This document shows, in pieces, positions 15,923-23,893 of a stretch of DNA of 64,000 bases (positions are counted from its first letter, which is position 1; each line of letters starts with the position of its first letter). The notes beneath the pieces were generated by a model that worked only from the letters and a program-made list of their open reading frames with translations, ran no database searches and was not told the DNA's origin. This DNA is from Pseudomonas mandelii. GTDB taxonomy: Bacteria; Pseudomonadota; Gammaproteobacteria; Pseudomonadales; Pseudomonadaceae. The DNA lies in contig NZ_LT629796.1 of the NCBI RefSeq assembly GCF_900106065.1, forward strand, positions 4,619,501 to 4,683,500, read 5' to 3'. The translations under genes were made by a program, and so were the position numbers.

Positions 15923-16687
15923 ATGAACGAACAGTTGCAGCCCCTAAAGAAACAACCGCGAGCAGGCAAAGCAGGCCGCAGCGGTACCCAGGACGATATT
16001 GTCTACGCGCATATCTTCGAGGCCATCCTCGAACAGCGTCTGGCGCCCGGCACCAAGTTGAGCGAAGAAGCGCTGGGGGAAATTTTCGGGGTCAGTCGCA
16101 CCATCATTCGCCGTGCACTGTCGCGCCTGGCTCATGAAGGCGTCGTGCTGCTGCGTCCGAACCGTGGCGCCGTGGTTGCCAGCCCCAGTGTTGAAGAGGC
16201 CCGTCAGGTGTTCCTGGCGCGGCGTCTGGTGGAGCGGGCGATCACTGAACTGGCGGTTCAACACGCGACTGCCGAGCAGATTGCCGAGTTGCGGCAAATG
16301 GTCAACGATGAGCGCGACAGCTTCTCCCGTGGCGATCGCGGTGCCGGCATCCGCCTGTCGGGCGAATTCCACCTGAAGCTGGCGGAAGCGGCGAAGAATG
16401 CGCCGCTGATCAGCTTCCAGCGCAGCCTGGTGTCCCAGACGTCGTTGATCATCGCCCAGTACGAAAGCGGCAACCGCTCCCACTGTTCTTACGACGAGCA
16501 CACCCAACTGATCGACGCCATCGAAGCGCGCAACGGTGAGTTGGCGGTGAACCTGATGATGCATCACATGGATCACATCGACAGCAAACTCAACCTCGAC
16601 GAGGAAAGCGCGTCGGATGATTTGCATGCGGTGTTCTCGCATTTATTGCAGACCAAAAAGCCAGGGCGGCCAGCGGTCAAGCTCTGA
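15923..16687 (+). CDS. GntR family (FCD class) transcriptional regulator
   Basis: A 254-residue regulator with an N-terminal winged helix (about residues 25-90, including GEIFGVSRTIIRRALSRLAHEG) and a C-terminal all-helical FCD ligand domain with its metal-binding histidines (EFHLKLAEAA, MMHHMDHI). The ATG at 15923 was chosen because homology starts there; the open frame runs further upstream through a REP sequence, which cannot be coding. It is flanked by benE (divergent) and guaD (convergent) and may control one or both; an acid from aromatic or purine breakdown is a plausible ligand. Confidence 0.88.
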   Translation: MNEQLQPLKKQPRAGKAGRSGTQDDIVYAHIFEAILEQRLAPGTKLSEEALGEIFGVSRTIIRRALSRLAHEGVVLLRPNRGAVVASPSVEEARQVFLARRLVERAITELAVQHATAEQIAELRQMVNDERDSFSRGDRGAGIRLSGEFHLKLAEAAKNAPLISFQRSLVSQTSLIIAQYESGNRSHCSYDEHTQLIDAIEARNGELAVNLMMHHMDHIDSKLNLDEESASDDLHAVFSHLLQTKKPGRPAVKL

Positions 16688-16699
16688 AAGATCGAGGTG

Positions 16700-16777
16700 C
16701 GGCCTTCGCGGGCAAGCCTCGCTCCTACAGGTTTAACGCGAAGCCCTTGTAGGAGCGAGGCTTGCCCGCGAAGGCGG
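16700..16777. repeat. REP pair, GCTTGCCCGCGAAGG type
   Basis: Inverted copies at 16700-16730 and 16748-16777 between the GntR gene and guaD. Confidence 0.85.
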
Positions 16778-16790
16778 CTTCAAGAGCAAT

Positions 16791-16830
16791 AAAAAAATCC
16801 CCCGCAACCATCGATTGCGGGGGATTTTTT
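16791..16830. terminator. Bidirectional terminator between gntR and guaD
   Basis: AAAAAAATCCCCCGCAA and its complement TTGCGGGGGATTTTTT flank a short loop; A and T runs on both sides let it serve both converging genes. Confidence 0.9.
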
Positions 16831-16844
16831 ATGCCCGGAATAGC

Positions 16845-18149
16845 TTAGCGCTGATGCACCTGATTCCCCGCCGCATAGGTCTGCAGCACAGTCCGGTCAT
16901 CCCCCAGCGTCATCAATACAAACAACGTCTCGGCAATGTTATTGGCCTGCTTCAAGCGATAGCTCAGCAGCGGCGTGGCGTTGTAGTCCAGCACCAGGAA
17001 GTCCGCGTCGGTGCCCGGATTCAGCGTGCCGATCTTGTCTTCCAGGCGCAGCGCACGCGCACCGCCCAGGGTCGCCAGGTACAGCGATTTGAACGGACTC
17101 AGGCGCGCACCTTGCAGCTGCATGACCTTGTAGGCTTCGTTCAACGTTTGCAGCAGCGAGAAACTGGTGCCGCCGCCCACGTCGGTGCCCAGGCCGACAT
17201 TGAGTTTGTGCTTCTCGGCCATCGGCAAATTGAACAGGCCGCTGCCGAGGAAGAAGTTCGAGGTCGGGCAGAAAGCAATCGCCGAACCCGTCTGCGCCAG
17301 CCGCGCGCACTCGTCATCGCACAGGTGCACGCCGTGGGCGAATACCGAGCGCTCGCCGAGCAATTGGTAGTGGTCGTAAACGTCGAGGTAGCCCTTGCGC
17401 TCGGGGAACAGTTCCTTGACCCACTCGATTTCCTTGAGGTTTTCGCTGATGTGGGTCTGCATGTACAGGTCGGGGTACTCGCTGAGCAACTGGCCGGCGA
17501 GGGTCAGTTGTTCCGGGGTGCTGGTGGGGGCGAAGCGCGGGGTCACCGCGTAATGCAGGCGGCCCTTACCATGCCAGCGCTCAATCAGCGCCTTGCTTTC
17601 CACGTAGCTGGATTCGGCGGTATCGGTCAGGTAGTCCGGGGCGTTGCGGTCCATCATCACCTTGCCGGCGATCATCCGCAGGTCCAGCTGCTCGGCGGCT
17701 TCAAAAAACGAGTTCACCGATTGCGGGTGGACGCTGCCGAACACCAGCGCCGTGGTGGTGCCGTTACGCAGCAGTTCCTTGATGAAAATGTCCGCGACTT
17801 CATCAGCGTGAGTCTTGTCAGCGAACTGGCTTTCACACGGGAAGGTGTAAGTGTTGAGCCAGTCCAGCAGCTGCTCGCCGTAAGCGCCGACCATGCCGGT
17901 TTGCGGTAAATGAATGTGAGTGTCGATGAAACCCGGGGTGATCAGCGCGTCCTGGTAATGAGTGATCTCGATATCGGCGGGCAGGGTCGGCAGCAAGTCG
18001 CTGGCGTGACCAAGGGCGCTTATCTGGCCGTTATCGACCACCAGCAGGCCGTCTTCGAAATACTCATACGAGGCTTCGATGCCCACTTCGGCGGGGTCGG
18101 CGATGCTGTGCAGGATGGCGGCGCGGTAGGCTTTGCGAGTCAGAGGCAT
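16845..18149 (-). CDS. guaD: Guanine deaminase
   Basis: A 434-residue zinc amidohydrolase converting guanine to xanthine plus ammonia. Metal ligands are visible in the family positions: HIHLPQTGM near residue 78 (HxH), a later His in QTHISEN, His in FAHGVHL and Asp in GLGTDVGGG. It starts nine bases after the xdhC stop and feeds xanthine directly to the xanthine dehydrogenase encoded upstream, so xdhA-xdhB-xdhC-guaD form one purine-degradation unit. Length is normal for GuaD. Confidence 0.93.
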   Translation of the reverse strand: MPLTRKAYRAAILHSIADPAEVGIEASYEYFEDGLLVVDNGQISALGHASDLLPTLPADIEITHYQDALITPGFIDTHIHLPQTGMVGAYGEQLLDWLNTYTFPCESQFADKTHADEVADIFIKELLRNGTTTALVFGSVHPQSVNSFFEAAEQLDLRMIAGKVMMDRNAPDYLTDTAESSYVESKALIERWHGKGRLHYAVTPRFAPTSTPEQLTLAGQLLSEYPDLYMQTHISENLKEIEWVKELFPERKGYLDVYDHYQLLGERSVFAHGVHLCDDECARLAQTGSAIAFCPTSNFFLGSGLFNLPMAEKHKLNVGLGTDVGGGTSFSLLQTLNEAYKVMQLQGARLSPFKSLYLATLGGARALRLEDKIGTLNPGTDADFLVLDYNATPLLSYRLKQANNIAETLFVLMTLGDDRTVLQTYAAGNQVHQR

Positions 18150-18157
18150 GAGCTTTC

Positions 18158-19003
18158 TCAGTGGGAGGCTTGGCTGCGGCGTGATGCAGGCAGCAGTTTG
18201 GCGATCGATGATCCGGCGCTGGCAGTTTGCTGGCCGAAACTGGCGTTATAGGTGGCGATGATTTCGCCGGCGATGGAGATGGCGATTTCCACAGGCAACT
18301 TGCCTTTGACTTCGCCGATGCCCATCGGGCAGCGCATGCGTTGCAGCACGGCGCTGTCGAAACCACGGTCCCGCAGGCGGTGTTCGAACTTCACCCGTTT
18401 TGTCTTCGAACCGATCAGGCCGAAGTAGGCGAAGTCGTTGCGCTTGAGGATCGCGGCGGTGAGTTCGAGATCGAGCTGGTGGTTGTGGGTCATGACGATG
18501 CAGTAGCTGCCGGCGGGCAGATTGTCGATTTCATCCACCGGTTCTTCGGCGACGATTTTGCGCACGCCGTGGGGGATCTGCTCGGGGAATTCCGCTTCCC
18601 GCGAATCGATCCAGCGCACCCGGCAGGGCAGGCTGGCGAGCAGCGGCACCAGCGCCCGGCCGACATGGCCGGCGCCGAACACAGCGATTTGCGCCTGGAC
18701 CTGGCCCATCGGTTCGAACAGCAGCACGGTCACGCCGCCGCAGCACTGGCCGAGGCTGGCGCCGAGGCTGAAGCGCTCCAGGTGCGTGTCCTGCTTGCCG
18801 CTGGCCAGCATCTCGCGGCCGATCTGCATGGCCTTGTATTCCAGGTGCCCGCCACCGATGGTGTCGTAGGCCTGGGTGGCGCTGATGACCATTTTCGATC
18901 CGGCATTGCGCGGCGTCGAGCCGAGCTCTTCGATGATGGTCACCAGCACGCAGGGTTCACCCTGGGATTGCAGGTCGGCGAGGGCGTCGATCCAGTTGTA
19001 CAT
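18158..19003 (-). CDS. xdhC: Xanthine dehydrogenase accessory protein XdhC
   Basis: A 281-residue molybdenum cofactor chaperone needed to insert sulfurated cofactor into xanthine dehydrogenase. The N-terminal XdhC domain has the LGSTPRNAGSKMV stretch (about 27-40) and GGGHLEYKA; the C-terminal half is a Rossmann-like domain (AVFGAGHVGRALVPLL). It follows xdhB on the same strand after a 115-base gap that carries a REP pair. Confidence 0.93.
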   Translation of the reverse strand: MYNWIDALADLQSQGEPCVLVTIIEELGSTPRNAGSKMVISATQAYDTIGGGHLEYKAMQIGREMLASGKQDTHLERFSLGASLGQCCGGVTVLLFEPMGQVQAQIAVFGAGHVGRALVPLLASLPCRVRWIDSREAEFPEQIPHGVRKIVAEEPVDEIDNLPAGSYCIVMTHNHQLDLELTAAILKRNDFAYFGLIGSKTKRVKFEHRLRDRGFDSAVLQRMRCPMGIGEVKGKLPVEIAISIAGEIIATYNASFGQQTASAGSSIAKLLPASRRSQASH

Positions 19004-19039
19004 GTTTCACCTCGACATCTTTGTTGTCTGTTCGGGACT

Positions 19040-19107
19040 CTTCGCGGGCAAGCCCACTCCTACAGGGGAATGCGATCAACTGTGGGAGCGAGCCTGCTCG
19101 CGAAGGG
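19040..19107. repeat. REP-like pair between xdhB and xdhC
   Basis: Inverted copies at 19040-19067 (CTTCGCGGGCAAGCCCACTC) and 19081-19107 (GAGCGAGCCTGCTCGCGAAG). The two arms belong to slightly different REP variants. Located inside the presumed xdh operon, where the hairpin could lower xdhC-guaD expression or stabilise upstream mRNA. Confidence 0.75.
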
Positions 19108-19118
19108 CGCGCCTCGGT

Positions 19119-21518
19119 CTAGAGCGAAGCCAACTCGGCTTCAGCCTCAACGGCCTTCGCCGCCTTCAACTGCCGCATCTGTTCACAGCCCCACAACACC
19201 CGCTCCGGAGTCGCCGGTGCGTCGATTTTCGGTTGATGCTTGTAGTCGCCCAGACTGGCCACGGCGTCCTTGATCGCACACCACGATGCGATACCCAACA
19301 TGAACGGCGGCTCGCCCACAGCTTTGGAATGGAACACCGTGTCTTCCGGGTTCTTGCGGTTTTCCACCAGCTTCACCCGAAGGTCCAGCGGCATGTCGGC
19401 CACGGCCGGGATCTTGTAGCTGGCCGGGCCGTTGGTCATCAGTTTGCCTTTGTTGTTCCACACCAGTTCTTCCATGGTCAGCCAGCCCATGCCTTGGATG
19501 AAACCGCCCTCGACCTGGCCGATGTCGATGGCCGGGTTCAGCGAGTCGCCGACGTCGTGGAGGATGTCGGTGCGCAGCATTTTGTACTCGCCGGTCAGGG
19601 TGTCGATGATCACCTCGCAACAGGCTGCACCGAAGGCGTAGTAATAGAACGGTCGACCACGGGCCTGACTGCGGTCGTAGAAGATTTTCGGGGTCTTGTA
19701 GAAGCCGGTGCTCGACAGCGACACCTGGGCGAAATACGCCTGCTGGATCAGCGCTTCGAAGGTCAGGATGTGATCACGAACCCGCACGTGACCGTTGTGG
19801 AACTCCACGTCTTCTTCGCTGACCTTGTACTGCCGGGCGGCAAATTCGATCAGGCGTTTCTTGATGATTTCCGCGGCGTTCTGTGCGGCTTTACCGTTGA
19901 GGTCGGCACCGCTGGAGGCAGCGGTCGGCGAGGTGTTCGGCACCTTGTCGGTGTTGGTCGCGGTGATCTGCACGCGGTCCATTTCCACCTGGAACACTTC
20001 GGCTACGACTTGCGCCACCTTGGTGTTCAAACCCTGGCCCATTTCCGTGCCGCCATGGTTCAGGTGGATGCTGCCATCGGTGTAGACGTGGATCAGCGCA
20101 CCGGCCTGGTTGAGGAAGCTGGCGGTGAAGGAAATGCCGAATTTCACCGGGGTCAGCGCCAGGCCTTTTTTCAGGATCGGGCTGTTGGCGTTGTAGCGAC
20201 GAATCGCTTCGCGGCGTTCGGCGTACTGGCTGCTTTCTTCCAGTTCGGCGGTCATTTCCTCGAGCATGTTGTGCTCGACGGTCTGGTAGTAATGGGTGAC
20301 GTTGCGCTCAGTCTTGCCGTAGTAGTTGGCCTTGCGCACTGCCAGCGGATCGAGGCCCAGATGGCGGGCAATCGCGTCCATCACTTCTTCGATGGCGACC
20401 ATGCCTTGCGGGCCACCGAAGCCACGGTATGCGGTGTTCGACGCGGTGTTGGTCTTGCAGCGGTGACCGTTGATGGTCGCATCGCCCAGGTAGTACGAGT
20501 TGTCGGCATGGAACATCGCGCGGTCGACAATCGACGCCGAGAGGTCCGGCGAGCAACCGCAGTTGCCGGCCAGTTCCAGGGCGATGCCGTGCAGGCGACC
20601 GGTGCTGTCGAAGCCGACGTCGTACTCGACGTAGAACGGGTGACGCTTGCCGGTCATCAACATGTCTTCGACCCGCGGCAGGCGCATCTTGGTCGGCTGG
20701 CCGGTGAGGTGGGCGATGACTGCGCACAGGCACGCCGGGCTCGCAGCCTGGGTTTCCTTGCCGCCGAAACCACCGCCCATGCGGCGCATGTCGACGACGA
20801 TTTTGTTCATCGACACGTCCAGCACTTCAGCCACCAGTTTCTGCACTTCGGTGGGGTTCTGGGTCGAGCAGTAGACGATCATCCCGCCGTCTTCGGTCGG
20901 CATCACCGACGAGATCTGGGTTTCGAGGTAGAAGTGTTCCTGGCCGCCGATGTGCAGCGTGCCTTGAATGCGGTGTTCGGCAGTCGCCAATGCGCCGGCC
21001 GAATCGCCGCGCTGATGGGTGTGGCTGTCGAGCACAAAGTGGCGTTTGCGCAGGGCTTCGACCACGTCCAGCACCGGCTCGAGATCTTCGTATTCGATGA
21101 TCGCCGCCATGGCGGCTTTGCGTGCGGTTTCCAGGTCTTTTGCGGCAACGGCCAGTACGGGTTGACCGACGAATTGCACATCGTCGATGGCCAGCAATGG
21201 ATCGCCCGGCAGCAATGGGCCGATGTCTTTCAGGCCTGGCACGTCTTTGTGGGTGATGGCGATGCGCACGCCTTCGAAAGCGTAGCAGGGCGTGGTGTCG
21301 ATGCTGATGATTTTCGCGTGGGCGCGGTCCGAGAGGCGTGCGTAAACGTGCAGCTGGTTCGGAAATTCCAGACGGTCGTCGATGTACTGCGCTTCCCCGG
21401 ACACATGTTTGGCGGCGCTGTCGTGCTTGACGCTGCGGCCGACACCGGTGGTCAGGTCCTTGGCGAACAGTTCAGCCAGTTCGGCCTGGGTCTTCTCTAC
21501 GGCGTGATGGTTAGACAT
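19119..21518 (-). CDS. xdhB: Xanthine dehydrogenase, molybdopterin-binding subunit
   Basis: A 799-residue large subunit that binds the molybdenum cofactor and oxidises hypoxanthine and xanthine to urate. Family motifs visible: MGGGFGGKET, GTEMGQGLNTK and GEPPFMLG near the C-terminus, whose Glu is the catalytic base in this family. It overlaps the end of xdhA by eight bases, a sign of translational coupling. Length is as expected for two-subunit bacterial XDH. Confidence 0.95.
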   Translation of the reverse strand: MSNHHAVEKTQAELAELFAKDLTTGVGRSVKHDSAAKHVSGEAQYIDDRLEFPNQLHVYARLSDRAHAKIISIDTTPCYAFEGVRIAITHKDVPGLKDIGPLLPGDPLLAIDDVQFVGQPVLAVAAKDLETARKAAMAAIIEYEDLEPVLDVVEALRKRHFVLDSHTHQRGDSAGALATAEHRIQGTLHIGGQEHFYLETQISSVMPTEDGGMIVYCSTQNPTEVQKLVAEVLDVSMNKIVVDMRRMGGGFGGKETQAASPACLCAVIAHLTGQPTKMRLPRVEDMLMTGKRHPFYVEYDVGFDSTGRLHGIALELAGNCGCSPDLSASIVDRAMFHADNSYYLGDATINGHRCKTNTASNTAYRGFGGPQGMVAIEEVMDAIARHLGLDPLAVRKANYYGKTERNVTHYYQTVEHNMLEEMTAELEESSQYAERREAIRRYNANSPILKKGLALTPVKFGISFTASFLNQAGALIHVYTDGSIHLNHGGTEMGQGLNTKVAQVVAEVFQVEMDRVQITATNTDKVPNTSPTAASSGADLNGKAAQNAAEIIKKRLIEFAARQYKVSEEDVEFHNGHVRVRDHILTFEALIQQAYFAQVSLSSTGFYKTPKIFYDRSQARGRPFYYYAFGAACCEVIIDTLTGEYKMLRTDILHDVGDSLNPAIDIGQVEGGFIQGMGWLTMEELVWNNKGKLMTNGPASYKIPAVADMPLDLRVKLVENRKNPEDTVFHSKAVGEPPFMLGIASWCAIKDAVASLGDYKHQPKIDAPATPERVLWGCEQMRQLKAAKAVEAEAELASL

Positions 21519-22965
21519 AAGCGGTCACCCGAGTCTCGATGTGCGGCGTTTGCAGTTCGATGAAGTATTTGCGCAGCAGGTTCTGCGCGCTGAGCAGGCG
21601 ATATTCCTTGCTGGCGCGGAAGTCCGAGAGCGGCGTGAAATCTTCGGCCAGTGCGGCGCAGGCGCGTTCGACGGTGGCGTGATTGAACGGCGCGCCGAGC
21701 AACACGGTTTCGCAGTTATTCGCACGTTTCGGAATCGCGGCCATGCCGCCGAACGCCACGCGGGCGTCGGCGATCACGCCGTTGTCGATACGCAGGTTGA
21801 ACGCGGCGCAAACAGCGGAAATATCATCGTCCAGACGTTTCGACACTTTGTAGGCGCGGAACAATTGTTCGGCGCTGGCACGCGGCACGATGATCTTCTC
21901 GATGAACTCGCTTTCCTGGCGCGCGGTGACCCGGTAATCGATGAAGTAATCTTCCAGCGCCAGGGTGCGACGGGTTTCGCCTTTGCACAAAACGATCTGC
22001 GCCCCCAAGGCAATCAGCAGCGGTGGCGAGTCTCCAATCGGCGAGGCGTTGCCGATGTTGCCGCCGAGGGTGCCCTGGTTGCGGATCTGCAAGGAGGCGA
22101 AGCGTTGCAGCAATTCGCCGAAGTCCGGGTATTCGGCTTTCAAGGCTTCGTAGCAATCGGAGAGGGCGGTGGCGGCGCCGATTTCCAGACGATCATCGAA
22201 GCGCTCGATGCGCTTCATTTCGGCGACGTTGCCGACGTAGATCATCACTGGCAACGTGCGATGGAATTGGGTGACTTCCAATGCCAGATCCGTACCGCCG
22301 GCCAGCAGCCGGGCCTGTGGATAAGCATCGTAGAGGTCGGCCAGATCGGCCACGGTCAGCGGCACCAGGCAGCGCTTGTCGCCACTGTTGAGTTCGCCGA
22401 TGTCGGTAGGGGCGATGGCTTTAAGGCGGGCGATGGTATCGGCTTCGCGTGCATCGAACTGATCCGCTTGCTTGCCGCAGCAGGATTGTTCGGCGGCGGC
22501 CAGAATCGGTCGATAGCCGGTGCAGCGGCAGAGGTTGCCGGCCAGCGCTTCGTGGGCCTTGTGGGCGTCGGGCTGATCGCTGTTCTTTTGCAGCGCGAAC
22601 AGCGACATCACGAAGCCCGGGGTGCAGAAGCCGCATTGCGAGCCGTGGCACTCGACCATGGCTTTCTGCACGCTGTGCAGCTCGCCCTGGTGCTTGAGGT
22701 CTTCGACGCTGATCAGTTGTTTACCGTGCAATGACGACACGAACGTCAGGCACGAGTTGAGGCTGCGATAGCGAATGTATTCGCGGCCATCGTCATCCGT
22801 TTGCAGCTCGCCGACCACCACGGTACAGGCGCCGCAGTCACCGCTGGCGCAGCCTTCTTTGGTGCCGGGTTTGCCCACATGGTCGCGCAGATAATTGAGC
22901 ACGGTCAGGTTTGGGTCCAGGGCGTGCTCGCTACGGAGTTCCTGGTTAAGTAAAAACTGGATCAC
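21511..22965 (-). CDS. xdhA: Xanthine dehydrogenase, FeS/FAD subunit
   Basis: A 484-residue subunit with an N-terminal plant-type [2Fe-2S] domain (C39, C44 and C47 in CASGDCGAC), a second [2Fe-2S] domain (CGFCTPG and CRCTGYRP, about 110-155) and a C-terminal FAD-binding domain (LLAGGTDLALEV, TLGGNIGNASPIGD). It passes electrons from the molybdenum site to NAD+. First gene of the operon; a GntR gene is transcribed divergently and two identical-core palindromes lie between them. Confidence 0.95.
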   Translation of the reverse strand: MIQFLLNQELRSEHALDPNLTVLNYLRDHVGKPGTKEGCASGDCGACTVVVGELQTDDDGREYIRYRSLNSCLTFVSSLHGKQLISVEDLKHQGELHSVQKAMVECHGSQCGFCTPGFVMSLFALQKNSDQPDAHKAHEALAGNLCRCTGYRPILAAAEQSCCGKQADQFDAREADTIARLKAIAPTDIGELNSGDKRCLVPLTVADLADLYDAYPQARLLAGGTDLALEVTQFHRTLPVMIYVGNVAEMKRIERFDDRLEIGAATALSDCYEALKAEYPDFGELLQRFASLQIRNQGTLGGNIGNASPIGDSPPLLIALGAQIVLCKGETRRTLALEDYFIDYRVTARQESEFIEKIIVPRASAEQLFRAYKVSKRLDDDISAVCAAFNLRIDNGVIADARVAFGGMAAIPKRANNCETVLLGAPFNHATVERACAALAEDFTPLSDFRASKEYRLLSAQNLLRKYFIELQTPHIETRVTAYV

Positions 22966-23021
22966 GGAAGGCCTCGCAGACTCATTATTGTTGTTAACCG
23001 ACTTGGACCGAATTTATCAGG

Positions 23022-23036
23022 TCTGACTTTGCGGTC
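23022..23036. promoter_or_regulatory. Candidate xdh operator, site 1
   Basis: CTGAC-TTTGCG-GTCA, the same CTGAC-N6-GTCA arrangement as site 2, starting 57 bases upstream of the xdhA start. Confidence 0.55.
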
Positions 23037-23045
23037 AATGATTTT

Positions 23046-23061
23046 CTGACTTAAAGGTCAG
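23046..23061. promoter_or_regulatory. Candidate xdh operator, site 2
   Basis: CTGAC-TTAAAG-GTCAG, a perfect 5+5 inverted repeat with a six-base spacer. It starts 24 bases after site 1, about two helical turns plus three bases, so two regulator dimers could bind near the same DNA face. Confidence 0.58.
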
Positions 23062-23231
23062 GAAACGCCATTTTGTCGATCAACGACTCGTTCCTTCATT
23101 ATTGACCCTCGCGGGTTAGCCTGCTTTTTGCTTGATTCGTGCCAAAAACCGCTGAGTGGGCACTCCGCCATGACCCTTCATGTGCGCTACACTGCGCCGC
23201 TTGTGCAGATCGAAGAGTTTGAAGGACAACC

Positions 23232-23891
23232 ATGACGTTCAAGGCGCCGGACAGCCTCGCCGAGCAAATTGCTCACCACCTCGCCGAACGCATCATTCGT
23301 GGCGAAATGAAGCCCGGGGAGCGCATCCAGGAACAGAAGGTCACGCTGGCCCTCAATGTCAGCCGCGGTTCGGTCCGCGAAGCCTTGCTGATCCTCGAGC
23401 GCCGCCACCTGATCGCGATCCTGCCGCGCCGCGGTGCCCACGTTACCGAACTCACCGCACACAAGGTGCAGAGCCTGTGCACGCTGATGAGCGAGCTGTA
23501 CATCTTGCTCGGCAACGCCGTCGCCAAAGGCTGGCAGGTCCAGTCTGACATGGCGCCGTTCGTGCAGATCCAGCAGCGCCTGGCCGCCAGCTATGAGCGT
23601 CAGGACATCCGCACCTTCGTCGACGACAGCTTCAATGTGATGCGCGCCGCGTACCCGTTTGCCAACAATCCGTACTTGCAGGAAACCGTCGAGAACCTGC
23701 AACCGGCGATGAGCCGTGCGTATTTCCTCGCCCTGGACCAGCGCAAGGCGTCGATGAGCGAGTTCCTGGAGTTGTTCGAACGTTTGCTGGCCGCCGTGCT
23801 GGCCCGTGACTTTCCGCTGATCCGCGAAGTGCTGACGGCCTATGCCCAGCGCAGTTGCGATCTGGTGGTTTCTGCCCTGACGGACGCTTAA
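23232..23891 (+). CDS. GntR family (FCD class) regulator, probable xdh regulator
   Basis: A 219-residue regulator with a winged-helix domain (residues about 8-75: ERIIRGEMKPGERIQEQKV, NVSRGSVREALLILE) and a helical C-terminal FCD domain. It is divergent from xdhA with 266 bases between them, where two CTGAC-N6-GTCA palindromes lie, so control of purine catabolism is likely; the ligand might be xanthine or urate. It ends two bases before the smc start codon, an unusual link to a housekeeping gene. Confidence 0.87.
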   Translation: MTFKAPDSLAEQIAHHLAERIIRGEMKPGERIQEQKVTLALNVSRGSVREALLILERRHLIAILPRRGAHVTELTAHKVQSLCTLMSELYILLGNAVAKGWQVQSDMAPFVQIQQRLAASYERQDIRTFVDDSFNVMRAAYPFANNPYLQETVENLQPAMSRAYFLALDQRKASMSEFLELFERLLAAVLARDFPLIREVLTAYAQRSCDLVVSALTDA

Positions 23892-23893
23892 GC

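Noticed and set aside
18876..21563. Open reading frame of 895 codons on the plus strand
   Set aside because: It lies antisense to xdhC and xdhB, whose protein motifs are unmistakable. Long antisense frames are expected from GC-rich codon usage.
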